64,000 bases of DNA from SVTX01 sp045660325 (GCA_045660325.1 JAZRDO010000005.1:1-64000); one strand, 5' to 3'. Positions 55,485-64,000 are shown, counted from the first letter of the stretch. The notes: a model not told the origin generated them from the letters alone. Made by a program: numbers and translations.

Positions 55485-57149
55485 ATGGCTAATGTATTAA
55501 ATAAGTCTAAGAATTTCGACGGCGTAAAGGGCCCCGTGCTCACGATCGTTATGGACGGTATCGGTATTGCTCCCGAAACTATCTCTAATGCGGTTGCAAC
55601 CTCCTTTACTCCCAACCTTGATATGCTTATGCACGTATATCCCACGCTCTCCCTCAAGGCTCACGGAACAGCGGTAGGTCTTCCCTCCGACGACGATATG
55701 GGTAACTCTGAGGTAGGACACAATGCTCTTGGCGCAGGTCAGGTATTCGCGCAGGGCGCAAAGCTCGTAACACAGTCCATTGAAAGCGGCAAGATGTTCG
55801 CTTCCGAAACCTGGCAGACTGTTGTAGCAAACGTAAGGGATAACGATTCCACGCTTCACTTCCTCGGTCTTTTCTCCGACGGTAACGTTCACTCACATAT
55901 CGATCACCTCAAGGCTATGATCGTTCGCGCAAAGGAAGAAGGCATTAAGAACGTAAGAATTCACATTCTTATCGATGGTCGTGACGTAGGCGAGACAAGT
56001 GCACTTGAATATATCAATCCCTTTGAAGAATTCATTGCTTCACTCTCCGACGACACCTACTGCATTAAGATCGCTTCGGGTGGCGGTAGAATGAAGATCA
56101 CGATGGACAGATACGAGGCTAACTGGGCTATGGTTGAGCTCGGCTGGAAGACTCACGTTCTCGGCGAGGGCAGACAGTTTGCATCCGCCGCAGAAGCTGT
56201 TGAAGCTTACAGAGCTGAATATAAGGTTATTGACCAGGATCTTCCTCCCTTCGTAATTGCTGAAGACGGCAAGCCCGTAGGAACTATCAACGACGGCGAC
56301 AGCGTAGTATTCTTTAACTTCCGCGGAGACCGTTCCATTGAGATCTCCAAGACTTTTGATGCTCCCGAGGGCGCATTCGATAAGTTCGACAGAGTTCGCG
56401 TTCCTAAGGTTGTTTATGCTGGTATGCTCGAATACGACGGCGACCTCCATATTCCCTCAAAGTATCTTGTTTCTCCCCCCGAGATCACAAATACAATGGG
56501 CGAATACCTTGCAAATACAGGTGTTTCCCAGTATGCTATCTCCGAAACGCAGAAGTACGGTCACGTAACTTATTTCTGGAACGGCAACAAATCCGGTAAG
56601 TTCTCCGAGGAAAATGAAACATACGTTGAGGTTCTCTCCGACGTAGTTCCCTTCGAGCAGAGACCCTGGATGAAGTGCGCAGAAATTACCGACAAGCTCA
56701 TTGAAGCTCTTGAATCGGGCAAGTACAAGTACCTCCGCGTAAACTTCCCCAACGGCGATATGGTTGGCCACACAGGTAGCCTTGCAGCAACTCGTTGCTC
56801 CGTTGAGGCGCTTGACATCCAGCTCGGTAGAATTCTCGCGGTTGTTGACAAGCTCGGCGGTGTTGCTCTTATTACTGCAGACCACGGAAACGCCGACGAA
56901 ATGTTCGAAATGGACAAGAAGACAGGTCAGCCCAAGGCATCCAAGGACGGCAAGCTCAAGGCTAAGACAAGCCACACACTCAACCCCGTTCCCTGCATCA
57001 TTTATGACAACACAGATGCAAAGAACCACTACACAGTAAAGGCTGACAAGGGTCAGTTCGGTCTTTCCGCAGTAGCGGCTACAATGGTTAACCTTATGGG
57101 TTACGAAGCACCCGAAATGTGGGATGAAGGCGTAATCGAATTGAATTAA
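55485..57149 (+). CDS. gpmI: 2,3-bisphosphoglycerate-independent phosphoglycerate mutase
   Basis: Mn-dependent glycolytic enzyme interconverting 3- and 2-phosphoglycerate, 554 residues. The catalytic serine lies in DMGNSEVGHNALGAGQ, with FSDGNVHSHIDHLKAM, GRDVGETSA and the metal motif ITADHGNADEMFE. The start at 55485 (MANVLNKSK) has GAAAGG upstream and matches family length better than the in-frame ATG at 55455. The C-terminal part contains an extra-long region (QPKASKDGKLKAKTSHTLN) seen in clostridial/Bacteroidetes forms. It has its own promoter and terminator. Confidence 0.97.
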   Translation: MANVLNKSKNFDGVKGPVLTIVMDGIGIAPETISNAVATSFTPNLDMLMHVYPTLSLKAHGTAVGLPSDDDMGNSEVGHNALGAGQVFAQGAKLVTQSIESGKMFASETWQTVVANVRDNDSTLHFLGLFSDGNVHSHIDHLKAMIVRAKEEGIKNVRIHILIDGRDVGETSALEYINPFEEFIASLSDDTYCIKIASGGGRMKITMDRYEANWAMVELGWKTHVLGEGRQFASAAEAVEAYRAEYKVIDQDLPPFVIAEDGKPVGTINDGDSVVFFNFRGDRSIEISKTFDAPEGAFDKFDRVRVPKVVYAGMLEYDGDLHIPSKYLVSPPEITNTMGEYLANTGVSQYAISETQKYGHVTYFWNGNKSGKFSEENETYVEVLSDVVPFEQRPWMKCAEITDKLIEALESGKYKYLRVNFPNGDMVGHTGSLAATRCSVEALDIQLGRILAVVDKLGGVALITADHGNADEMFEMDKKTGQPKASKDGKLKAKTSHTLNPVPCIIYDNTDAKNHYTVKADKGQFGLSAVAATMVNLMGYEAPEMWDEGVIELN

Positions 57150-57159
57150 TTATAAAGTA

Positions 57160-57188
57160 AAGGCGCTCGCATCAGCGAGCGCCCTTAT
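57160..57188 (+). terminator. Terminator between gpmI and the GyrI-like gene
   Basis: GGCGCTCGC (57162-57170) pairs with GCGAGCGCC (57175-57183), 4-base loop, followed by CTTATT; works in both directions. Confidence 0.88.
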
Positions 57189-57196
57189 TGTTTCTG

Positions 57197-57553
57197 TTAA
57201 ATTTCCCGATAATATTTGATCCGACACTCTCCATTTTCAAAAAACTCTTCGATCTCGTACGTAAGCGCGCCGTCTCTGTAAATTTTATCGTATATTTCTT
57301 TTAAATTATCTGTTTTACCGAACACAGTCTGCCAATTTTCGTCGGGTAATTCAATTTTAAGATTGTATCCATCAATTTCTCCGATTTTAAGTCCAATAGC
57401 ATAATATATATAGCCATTCTCCCACTTGTAGCCCAAGCCGCGGAGATTTTCAAGTCTGTAAATGTCCGACATTTCATCCCAAAATGCGCCTATGGTATTA
57501 TATTGATCTTCATTTTCAAGTGCAAATTTTCTTGATATTCCAATGAATGTCAT
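57197..57553 (-). CDS. GyrI-like small-molecule-binding protein
   Basis: 118 residues that look like a stand-alone GyrI/effector-binding domain: FIGISRKFALENEDQYNTIG, then AFWDEMSDIYRLENLRGLGY, then IYYAIGLKIGEIDGYNLKIE, then the YDKIYRDGALTYEIEEFFE close. Family members sequester drugs or act as regulator domains; no ligand can be named. Its ATG overlaps the tag stop (ATGA), so both are coupled. A link to DNA alkylation stress is only suggested by position. Confidence 0.75.
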   Translation of the reverse strand: MTFIGISRKFALENEDQYNTIGAFWDEMSDIYRLENLRGLGYKWENGYIYYAIGLKIGEIDGYNLKIELPDENWQTVFGKTDNLKEIYDKIYRDGALTYEIEEFFENGECRIKYYREI

Positions 57554-58107
57554 AAACCTAAATTTCCTTTATACATAAAGCATTGCTCGTCGTGAGAACA
57601 AATGATTCCAATCGCCTGAAGATAAGAATAGATTATTGTTGACCCCACGAATTTCATTCCCCGTTTCTTAAGCTCATTTGAGATTGAATCAGATAATTCG
57701 TTAGTTGTTTTTTGGGACTCATAAATAATCTCTCCGTCCCAGAATTCTCTTAAAAAGCCCTCAAAAGAGCCGAATTCCAAGACAATACTCTTAAAGATTT
57801 TACTGTTTGAAACGCTGGCATTTATCTTCAGTCTGTTTCTAATGATGTCCTTATTGTTTTGAAGCTCATTAATTTTTTCTGCTCCGTAAAGGCATACCTT
57901 TTCAATATCAAAGCCGTCATAAGCTGATCTGAACGCTTCCCTTTTGTTTAAAACACATTCCCACGACAAGCCCGCCTGAAATGATTCTAAAATGAGCATT
58001 TCATAAAGATATCCGTCGGAAAGATTAAGTCTGCACCATTCGTTGTCGTGATACTCTATGTACTTTTCATTTTTCAAATTACACCAGCGGCAGCGTGATT
58101 TTTCCAT
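57550..58107 (-). CDS. tag: DNA-3-methyladenine glycosylase I
   Basis: Removes 3-methyladenine from alkylated DNA. 185 residues. The zinc Cys RCRWCNLKNEKYIEYHDNEW at the start, LSWECVLNKREAFRSAYDGF in the middle and the C-terminal Cys/His near ICSHDEQCFMY match Tag. The length is right. It is first in a two-gene operon with the GyrI-like gene, under a promoter just upstream. Confidence 0.95.
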   Translation of the reverse strand: MEKSRCRWCNLKNEKYIEYHDNEWCRLNLSDGYLYEMLILESFQAGLSWECVLNKREAFRSAYDGFDIEKVCLYGAEKINELQNNKDIIRNRLKINASVSNSKIFKSIVLEFGSFEGFLREFWDGEIIYESQKTTNELSDSISNELKKRGMKFVGSTIIYSYLQAIGIICSHDEQCFMYKGNLGL

Positions 58108-58138
58108 ATTTGTTCCTCATATTCAGTAGTGTAAGTTC

Positions 58139-58167
58139 AGTATATCACAACTGAATTGATTTGTAAA
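58139..58167 (-). promoter_or_regulatory. SigmaA-type promoter of the tag operon
   Basis: Minus strand: -35 TTTACA (58162-58167), 17-base spacer, -10 TATACT (58139-58144). Confidence 0.78.
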
Positions 58168-58170
58168 TAG

Positions 58171-58199
58171 AAAAGCCCCGCTGTGCGAGGCTTTATTTT
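58171..58199 (-). terminator. Terminator after the lipoprotein cluster
   Basis: AAAGCC (58172-58177) pairs with GGCTTT (58189-58194), with CGC/GCG inside. It overlaps the end of the last lipoprotein gene. Confidence 0.75.
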
Positions 58200-59574
58200 A
58201 ATTTGTGCTGTATTGCTCGATCAGCTCAAAAATGGTTTTGCCAACAAGCTTATACGATCCGCTAATTTCGCCGGACACGTAAAATATATCATCGGTAACA
58301 AAGTACAGCTTTCCGAATTCAGTTTGCACGTATACGGGCGGAACGGGCTCGGGAATGCCGTCGATATCAACAAATTTCAGCTCATCGATTGGAATGGCGC
58401 AAATTGACTCTTCGGTCATATTATTATACACCATGACCCTGTCAACCGTGGACACAAAGCTCAAATAATTTGTATATACGTGTTCTTCATTGAATTTCGG
58501 AACATACTGAAGCTTGAAATATTGACCGTTATCATCGCAATAATACTCGCCGTTAAAGATTGAAACCCTTTTGACTGTGCCGTCCTTCAAAACGAATTCA
58601 AAAACCTCGGTTCCACCGTCGTCAACGCGGGTATCCTCCTCGCGAACCTGTCTTACGGGCATCCAATAAAAGCTTTCAAACATTTCACTTATCGTAGTGG
58701 AATCTGTCGTGCTTGAAATATATTTATGTCCACCGATAAACGTCATTCCATCCTTGCAAACCTTCCTGATCTCCTGGACCTCGTCGGCATAGGTGCTGAG
58801 TAGCCAATAAGCACCGGGGCGATTCCTCAAAAAGCGGTTATCCTCGGGATAGACGTAATTATATTCGCAAATATCGCAAAAATTATCCATATTTTCATCT
58901 ATATGAGGTTCTGCGGTATCAGGCGAAGGAGACGGGCACGCGCAAGTATACTTATACCAATGTGCAAGCTCATTGGTTACCCATTCTCCCGTATGCTCGG
59001 TGTGATAATCCTCGGGAAGTTCATATTTGCCTGCTAACGGGGTCTCGGAAATATGTCTTATTGAAATTTTATAAGTACAGTCAAATTCCTTATTATCATA
59101 TTCAAGAGAATATGCTCCGCCGAGGAAGCTGATAAGGATCATATCAAATATAACCTTACCGTTTTCATCAAGCGCGCCGTCCGAGTAAATAAACGCATAT
59201 CGCAAGCCGCTATTATTATGATATCCAAACTCCTCAAACTCCTCTACGTGCTTGAAATAAAACGTCTTAAAGAGCCCCTTGAAATTGTTCTTCTCTTCTC
59301 CGCGCGTACCCAAATACTCAAGATTTTTAGATTTAAGATATTCGTAGACTCTATACGCGTATTCTTCCATCGTTTCGTAGTTGGTATCAAAATAAATATC
59401 CTGATCGTTGACCTTTACGTAATCAATACCCTCAAGCTTGGGAAGCTCCGCGACACCGCATTCTTCAAGAGCCTCTTTAGAAAACCAAGTATTTTCTTCA
59501 TAATTATTAAGATCACAAGAAGTAAGACATAAAATAAATATCAATATCAATGCTATTGAAATATATTTTTTCAT
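58198..59574 (-). CDS. Lipoprotein with a Cys-rich ribbon module
   Basis: 458 residues, not recognised as a named family. Lipoprotein signal with lipobox LTSC (Cys20). After a first domain (about 25-190) comes a short Cys/His/Asp module (YTCACPSPSPDTAEPHIDEN then MDNFCDICEYNY), of a type common in clostridial exported proteins and reminiscent of a metal-binding ribbon. The last 200 residues are beta-rich with paired Tyr/Val strands. AAGGAGG precedes the ATG. It is the third of three consecutive lipoprotein genes. Confidence 0.8.
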   Translation of the reverse strand: MKKYISIALILIFILCLTSCDLNNYEENTWFSKEALEECGVAELPKLEGIDYVKVNDQDIYFDTNYETMEEYAYRVYEYLKSKNLEYLGTRGEEKNNFKGLFKTFYFKHVEEFEEFGYHNNSGLRYAFIYSDGALDENGKVIFDMILISFLGGAYSLEYDNKEFDCTYKISIRHISETPLAGKYELPEDYHTEHTGEWVTNELAHWYKYTCACPSPSPDTAEPHIDENMDNFCDICEYNYVYPEDNRFLRNRPGAYWLLSTYADEVQEIRKVCKDGMTFIGGHKYISSTTDSTTISEMFESFYWMPVRQVREEDTRVDDGGTEVFEFVLKDGTVKRVSIFNGEYYCDDNGQYFKLQYVPKFNEEHVYTNYLSFVSTVDRVMVYNNMTEESICAIPIDELKFVDIDGIPEPVPPVYVQTEFGKLYFVTDDIFYVSGEISGSYKLVGKTIFELIEQYSTN

Positions 59575-59626
59575 ATTTACCTCCTTAATGTTTGGATTTT
59601 TCTAGTTACCGTTGACCTATATAAGA

Positions 59627-60700
59627 TCAGGGTGTCGTACCGTTCTTAACGTATTCGGGAATATTAACCTCGGACATGCCGACGTTGTAATAAGAGAAGG
59701 ACTTCGTCTCATAGTCAAGCTCTGATTCAAAGAAGTAGTAGTCCGCGCTGATGGTTGTGATCATACCGTCAACAATGGTTACTACGTTGTTATAGCAGTA
59801 GAGCGTACGGTTCATACTACCGTCAAAGCTTGTGCAAACTGCTTCGATAGCTTCAGCGCAAACGTACGTAGCGGTTGCCTCATCGTAAGTGAATTTATCA
59901 AAATTATCTTCAAATGAAACCTGAATTACTGTTTCTCTTTGCGCGTTCAAAAGATAATCGTCGCTTGTACTGTCAAGCTTCGAGAAGGGATACTCATTGT
60001 TACCCGCCGTCGTTCCCTCCTTGTAGTAGGTATCGCAGGTGCCGTCGGGATTTCGTGCCGAATAAAATTCTCTTGCGCTGGGAATGCAGTAATATGCGCT
60101 ATCTTCGGTAATGACACAGTGGTTTACGTGAGTTTGACCGGAAGATTTGAAATTAACGTCCATAGTAAAGTTTACAAGCTTGAACTGCTTGAACGCTTCA
60201 TCCCAAGAGAGCGCATTGTCAACCTCGGTTTTAACGTTTTGTGTTTCAATGCTTTCATAACCGCATTCAAGACACGTGCGTGTTATCGTCATCTTACTGT
60301 CTTCGTAAACGATTTCGGGATTGCTGAACAAATGCTCTGCCTTGTCTTTGGTTTCAAAGCAACACTCAACGGTACACTGGTACCAATGGAAGTTTTCGCT
60401 TTTAGCATATGCCTCTGCGAATATATGCTCGTGGGGGTCTGCTGTGCTTACCTTATCGTTGTAATAATCACAAACCTTACATTTGTTTATAGGATTTCCC
60501 TCTTCGTCAAACGTAACCGCGAAATCATGCGCTGCCTTCTCGCTTGTCTCGGGACAACCGTCAATTGCCTCGCAAGCATGCCAGTGATAATCAGCATCGT
60601 TTGACCAAGCATCATCAAAAACGTGCTCATGAGCCTCGCAAGCGGTAAATACTACTGCACAAAGCATAATGAGACATAAAACAAGTGAAATTTTTTTCAT
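59627..60700 (-). CDS. Lipoprotein with His/Cys repeats
   Basis: 357 residues, no named family. Lipobox FTAC (Cys21). Residues 22-165 hold three repeats of a His/Cys pattern: HEHVFDDAWSNDADYHWHAC, then NKCKVCDYYND, then HEHIFAEAYAKSENFHWYQC and RTCLECGYESIETQ. They look like small metal-binding modules. The C-terminal half resembles a beta-sandwich lipoprotein fold of the kind that binds peptides or lipids. I start at the ATG at 60700, which has AGGAGG upstream. It is the middle gene of the cluster. Confidence 0.8.
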   Translation of the reverse strand: MKKISLVLCLIMLCAVVFTACEAHEHVFDDAWSNDADYHWHACEAIDGCPETSEKAAHDFAVTFDEEGNPINKCKVCDYYNDKVSTADPHEHIFAEAYAKSENFHWYQCTVECCFETKDKAEHLFSNPEIVYEDSKMTITRTCLECGYESIETQNVKTEVDNALSWDEAFKQFKLVNFTMDVNFKSSGQTHVNHCVITEDSAYYCIPSAREFYSARNPDGTCDTYYKEGTTAGNNEYPFSKLDSTSDDYLLNAQRETVIQVSFEDNFDKFTYDEATATYVCAEAIEAVCTSFDGSMNRTLYCYNNVVTIVDGMITTISADYYFFESELDYETKSFSYYNVGMSEVNIPEYVKNGTTP

Positions 60701-60749
60701 ATAATTTCCTCCTGACATATTTTTGAACCACGAAATATTAATCAAACAG

Positions 60750-61610
60750 TTAAACTATAACGAGATCCTTGCCCTTCATATAAATAACCTTTATTGTTTC
60801 TGCAGGTTTAAAGTTGACTTGTCGGGTATTTTTATCTATTACAACAGTTCGTTTTTCAAAATTGTATTCGTCGTCAATTCCCCAGTCGCCGTAGACGGTA
60901 AGAAGTGTATATACGTCAACGTAATAATTTTCCTCATCGGAGGAAAATTCGTAATCAAAAATTGCATCCAAATGATAGAAGTTAGCCTGGAATAAATATA
61001 ATGCTATTTTTAGAATATCCTCATTATCATTGGTTTTAATTGTGAGGATATTTCTATCACCAACGTTAGGATTGTCAATGATAATATCCGCCACATCCTT
61101 TTTGAAAGATATAACGTTTGACTCGTATACATTTTCAGTGCTACGTTTAATATTTATACCATAAAATAATTCATTTTCGTAAATCACCTCGCACGATACG
61201 ATAAAACCCTTATATCCCTCATAATACTTTTTGCAAACTTTTACAGCATCTTCTCTTGATTCGGAGGAAGAAATCACTCTACTATACCTATTTCCGTCAA
61301 AGGTGCATAATGACTTAGCAATGCCATCTGTATAGCTACGCTTGATCAAGGATATGTAATCCTCGTCAGTAAAGCTTGAATAATCAAGTTCTTCTTTGCA
61401 TATTGAACAAATAAATTTCTTATTGCTATCAGAAGTAAAATATGAGGTCAAATTTTCCCAAAGGTGGCATCCTTCGGCGCAATTAGATTCCGTTGGTTCT
61501 TTATAAATTTCAGAAACATAATTGTTGCCACTGTATTTATCAAAAGGATTGCACGACACCAAAGAAAATAACATCATAACCGTTAAAGTAACAATCAAAA
61601 GCTTTTTCAT
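60750..61610 (-). CDS. Lipoprotein with CxxC element
   Basis: 286 residues, no named family. Lipobox LVSC (Cys20). Two Cys-pairs follow (NCAEGCHLWENLTSYF and FICSICKEELDYSSF), then an alpha/beta region of about 200 residues with no motif that I recognise (a KxYxxxYKGFIVSCEVIYEN stretch stands out). I start at the ATG at 61610 with GGGAGG upstream; an earlier in-frame ATG at 61709 is inside the promoter. It is the first gene of the lipoprotein operon. Confidence 0.8.
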   Translation of the reverse strand: MKKLLIVTLTVMMLFSLVSCNPFDKYSGNNYVSEIYKEPTESNCAEGCHLWENLTSYFTSDSNKKFICSICKEELDYSSFTDEDYISLIKRSYTDGIAKSLCTFDGNRYSRVISSSESREDAVKVCKKYYEGYKGFIVSCEVIYENELFYGINIKRSTENVYESNVISFKKDVADIIIDNPNVGDRNILTIKTNDNEDILKIALYLFQANFYHLDAIFDYEFSSDEENYYVDVYTLLTVYGDWGIDDEYNFEKRTVVIDKNTRQVNFKPAETIKVIYMKGKDLVIV

Positions 61611-61656
61611 AAAGATACCTCCCGTGTTTATAGAAAAAATGATTTTCCTCGTATTC

Positions 61657-61685
61657 ATTATATCATCAAGATGAATAATTGTCAA
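61657..61685 (-). promoter_or_regulatory. SigmaA-type promoter of the lipoprotein cluster
   Basis: Minus strand: -35 TTGACA (61680-61685), 17-base spacer, -10 TATAAT (61657-61662), just after the rpsI terminator. Confidence 0.87.
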
Positions 61686-61693
61686 TATAAAAT

Positions 61694-61725
61694 AAAACAG
61701 CACCCACATTCGTGAGTGCTGTTTG
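61694..61725 (-). terminator. Terminator after rpsI
   Basis: AAACAGCAC (61695-61703) pairs with GTGCTGTTT (61716-61724), with CAC/GTG inside and one mismatch. Confidence 0.88.
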
Positions 61726-61741
61726 TATAAAGATAAAGAAA

Positions 61742-62143
61742 TTATCTCTTGGAGAACTGAGGAGCACGACGAGCGCCCTTGAGTCCGTACTTCTTTCTTT
61801 CCTTCATTCTGGGGTCTCTTGTGAGGAAGCCAGCCTGCTTAAGAGCGGGTCTGTTAGCTTCGTCAGCTGCGAGAAGAGCTCTTGCAACACCGTGACGGAT
61901 AGCACCTGCCTGACCGGAGATACCACCACCGTTTACGTTAGCAACGATGTCAAACTTACCAGTTGTACCTGTTACGCCGAAGGGCTGGTTGATGATAAGC
62001 TTAAGTGTTTCAAGACCGAAATATTCTTCAACGTCCTTGCCGTTGATTGTGATAGAGCCTGTACCGGGGTAAATTCTTACTCTTGCAACAGACTTCTTTC
62101 TTCTACCTGTGCCATAGAAATAAGGCTTTGCGCTTGTATACAT
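61742..62143 (-). CDS. rpsI: 30S ribosomal protein S9
   Basis: 133 residues, full length. Start region YFYGTGRRKKSVARVRIYPG, then GGGISGQAGAIRHGVARAL and the C-terminal tail RRAPQFSKR that reaches the P-site tRNA. An AGGAAGG site precedes the ATG. It follows rplM by 25 bases, the standard L13-S9 operon. Confidence 0.98.
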   Translation of the reverse strand: MYTSAKPYFYGTGRRKKSVARVRIYPGTGSITINGKDVEEYFGLETLKLIINQPFGVTGTTGKFDIVANVNGGGISGQAGAIRHGVARALLAADEANRPALKQAGFLTRDPRMKERKKYGLKGARRAPQFSKR

Positions 62144-62168
62144 TAGTTACGACCTTCCTTTCTTATGA

Positions 62169-62597
62169 TTAAAACTCATAAGCTTCGGGCTTCTGAGCCT
62201 CGTGCTTATGAACGTCGCCAGCGTATACCTTAAGTCTTGTAGCTGCTGCACGACCGAGAGAGTTCTTAGGAAGCATACCCTTAACTGCTACTTCCATAGC
62301 GAATTCGGGCTTTTCTGCCATAAGTGTCTTGTACTGTACGCTCTTGAGACCGCCAACATAGCCGGAGTGTCTCTGATAGTACTTCTGCTCAAGCTTCTTA
62401 CCTGTAAGAACAGCCTTATCAGCGTTTACGATGATTACGAAGTTACCACAGTCAACGTGGGGTGTGAATTCAGGAGCATTCTTGCCACGAAGAAGGTCTG
62501 CTGCTGCAACTGCTGTCTTACCCATGGGCTTGCCAGCTGCATCGAGCACGTACCACTTGCGGACAACTGCTTCTTTTTTCTGCATAAATGTAGACAT
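62169..62597 (-). CDS. rplM: 50S ribosomal protein L13
   Basis: 142 residues. Signatures are KWYVLDAAGKPMGKTAVAAA, NADKAVLTGKKLEQKYYQRH and AVKGMLPKNSLGRAAATRLK. I start at the ATG at 62597 (MSTFMQKKEAV), which has GGAGG upstream; the upstream ATG at 62612 lies on that site. First gene of the L13-S9 operon, with a leader of about 45 bases. Confidence 0.98.
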   Translation of the reverse strand: MSTFMQKKEAVVRKWYVLDAAGKPMGKTAVAAADLLRGKNAPEFTPHVDCGNFVIIVNADKAVLTGKKLEQKYYQRHSGYVGGLKSVQYKTLMAEKPEFAMEVAVKGMLPKNSLGRAAATRLKVYAGDVHKHEAQKPEAYEF

Positions 62598-62647
62598 TTT
62601 GTTATCCTCCAATTAGTTTACATACTTTTATTTTTTAATACTCGCAT

Positions 62648-62676
62648 ATTATATCATAGGGATTTTACTTTGTCAA
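62648..62676 (-). promoter_or_regulatory. SigmaA-type promoter of rplM-rpsI
   Basis: Minus strand: -35 TTGACA (62671-62676), 17-base spacer, -10 TATAAT (62648-62653). Confidence 0.88.
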
Positions 62677-62870
62677 TACCTTTTTTAAAAATTTTTTAAA
62701 TTTTTTAATTTAGCATAGCAATACCTCGTTTTTGCTCTCATTTCCTCCGTTTTTTGCTTTCTTTCCTCGCGCTTGATAATCAATTAACAGAAAATAATAA
62801 TGATATTTCTTCCCTCTATCGAATAGAATGGAATATCATTACAAAAAGCCAAAATACAGGAGGAAAAGAA

Positions 62871-63836
62871 ATGAATAACGTATATAAGCCTGAGGGCTCC
62901 ATAATTGCCACTCAAAGAAACAGAGAGTATCTCTCGAGCAAAGCTTCACTTGAAAAAGCAATGGCAACAGGAATGATCCTCGAGGCTATGGCAACACTTT
63001 GTGATAATGATTTCAATATACACGTTGACCTCGGTTGCATTCGCGGTATTATCCCAAGATCCGAGGCAGCATATAATCATGATGGAAGTGATATTAAGGA
63101 TATAGCGGTGATAACGCGCGTCGGAAAGCCGATATGCTTCAAGGTCATCGGTATTTCAGAATCAGGCGGGAAATGCATTGCCTTACTCTCTCGCCGACAG
63201 GCTCAAATTGAATGCTACAATAATTATATTTCTACGCTTATACCGGGTGACTTGGTGAGCGCGAAAGTAACTCATCTTGAATCCTTCGGAGCGTTTTGTG
63301 ATATCGGCTGCGGTATCATTTCCCTTCTTTCCATTGATTCGATATCAGTATCACGAATCCTCCATCCTAAAGACAGGCTTTTCAGCGGCATGAGTATACG
63401 CGCAATTATTAAGCACATTGATCCTGCGAACAGCAGGATATTCCTATCAACAAAAGAGTTGCTTGGCACTTGGGAGGAGAACGCAAGAGAATTTGCACAA
63501 GGTCAAACTGTAGCGGGAATAATCAGAAGCGTAGAAAGCTACGGCGTTTTCGTTGAGCTTACACCAAACCTCGCAGGACTTGCCGAAATTAAGGAGGATC
63601 TCATTCTTGAGGATGGAAGCAAACTCGACACCTCAGCTATCGGTAAATGCACCGCGGTATACATAAAGAGTATAATTCCCGATAGAATGAAAATTAAGCT
63701 CGTTCTTATCGACTCATACAAAACGAAGGCAAATTCACAAGAGCTTAAATATTATATAAATGAAGATATCACACATATCGATTACTGGAAGTATTCGCCT
63801 GACGGCGCTCCCAAGCTGATAGAAAGCATATTCTGA
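62871..63836 (+). CDS. S1 RNA-binding domain protein
   Basis: 321 residues with two or three S1 (OB-fold) domains. Blocks seen: VDLGCIRGIIPRSEAAY and later LIPGDLVSAKVTHLESFGAF with CDIGCGIISLLSIDSISVSR, then AQGQTVAGIIRSVESYGVFV with ELTPNLAGLAEIKEDL. The last two keep the usual xxGAFVxL/xxYGVFVEL core. Likely binds single-stranded RNA and may affect translation or RNA decay, but it is not ribosomal protein S1. I start at the ATG at 62871 with AGGAGG upstream. Upstream AT-rich sequence has no clear promoter. Confidence 0.9.
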   Translation: MNNVYKPEGSIIATQRNREYLSSKASLEKAMATGMILEAMATLCDNDFNIHVDLGCIRGIIPRSEAAYNHDGSDIKDIAVITRVGKPICFKVIGISESGGKCIALLSRRQAQIECYNNYISTLIPGDLVSAKVTHLESFGAFCDIGCGIISLLSIDSISVSRILHPKDRLFSGMSIRAIIKHIDPANSRIFLSTKELLGTWEENAREFAQGQTVAGIIRSVESYGVFVELTPNLAGLAEIKEDLILEDGSKLDTSAIGKCTAVYIKSIIPDRMKIKLVLIDSYKTKANSQELKYYINEDITHIDYWKYSPDGAPKLIESIF

Positions 63837-63838
63837 TA

Positions 63839-63872
63839 AAAGCTCCGCTTTGAAATTCAAAGCGGAGCTTAA
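63839..63872 (+). terminator. Bidirectional terminator after the S1-domain gene
   Basis: AAGCTCCGCTTTGA pairs with TCAAAGCGGAGCTT around 3 bases, flanked by A/T tracts; it also lies just downstream of the minus-strand gene entering from the right edge. Confidence 0.92.
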
Positions 63873-63874
63873 AA

Positions 63875-64000
63875 TTATACCATTATAGCGAAATCAACGC
63901 TCTCAAGCTTCTGGATCTTTTCGATCTTTTCATCAATTGAAACGTTATGAGGAATCTTTATCGTAGCCTCAAGGCCTACGTTCGTGGAAATACCACTTCT
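63875..64000 (-). CDS. C-terminal end of an unidentified protein
   Basis: The last 41 codons of a minus-strand gene that starts beyond the window. The translated tail (from RSGISTNVGLEATIKIPHNV to KLESVDFAIMV) has a beta-alpha-beta look of a small ferredoxin-like or ACT-like C-terminal domain. The family cannot be fixed from so short a piece. It ends at a TAA at 63875-63877 and is followed by the shared terminator. Confidence 0.7.
   Translation of the reverse strand, partial: RSGISTNVGLEATIKIPHNVSIDEKIEKIQKLESVDFAIMV

Overview
This window looks like a chromosome segment of an anaerobic, endospore-forming, Gram-positive Clostridia, probably of the Oscillospiraceae/Ruminococcaceae type; that placement is inferred from gene content. 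The supporting signs are hrcA-grpE-dnaK under a CIRCE element, ylxM-ffh, dipicolinate synthase genes (spores), lgt with many lipoproteins, a dlt-like operon, formyl-tetrahydrofolate ligase and MEP-pathway isoprenoid genes. Most vegetative promoters that I could read have a 17-base spacer between TTGACA-like and TATAAT-like boxes. No phage, insertion sequence or CRISPR array is visible.

Layout. 1-3172 (minus): heat-shock operon hrcA-grpE-dnaK, with dnaK cut by the window edge. 3227-9716 (minus): six-gene dlt-like operon (membrane-anchored transglutaminase, adenylation enzyme, carrier protein, MBOAT acyltransferase, SGNH-like protein, lipoprotein), likely a cell-envelope acylation pathway. 9761-12547 (minus): amino-acid ABC transporter whose binding protein appears to be a natural circular permutation. 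12746-15190 (plus): ylxM-ffh-rpsP-khpA. 15203-17895 (minus): PRPP synthetase and rhamnulokinase. 18138-19591 (plus): dpaA-dpaB. 19595-22310 (minus): asparaginase, Hsp33, methyltransferase. 22431-29055 (plus): XRE regulator, fhs, tsaE, tsaB, rpiB, ispD, ispF, rpe. 29045-34340 (minus): an asparagine-synthetase-like pseudoenzyme, alaS and type II pantothenate kinase. 34326-40597 (plus): rqcH, marR plus acyl-CoA synthetase, and a NAD synthetase with a degenerate glutaminase domain.

40644-49127 (minus) is the most unusual accessory locus. It holds a catalytically dead signal-peptidase-like protein, a TasA/CalY-like protein, an active SipW-type signal peptidase, a second TasA-like protein, a repeat-containing secreted adhesin, and a 1223-residue protein that joins a TasA-like domain to Cys-rich ribbons and a DUF4091-type glycosidase domain. 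It reads as a surface-fibre or biofilm-matrix system. 49382-49744 holds a tRNA-Arg(CCT) and a tandem element that repeats the tRNA 3' end.

49783-54393 (minus): two M16 peptidase-family genes, lgt and folD. 54403-55366: Mrp-type Fe-S carrier (minus). 55417-57188: gpmI (plus). 57197-58167: tag and a GyrI-like protein (minus). 58171-61685: three lipoproteins (minus). 61694-62676: rplM-rpsI (minus). 62871-63836: an S1-domain protein (plus). The last 126 bases are the 3' end of an unidentified minus-strand gene. The best leads for new biology are the permuted binding protein, the TasA/SipW locus with its dead signal peptidase, and the tRNA-associated tandem element.
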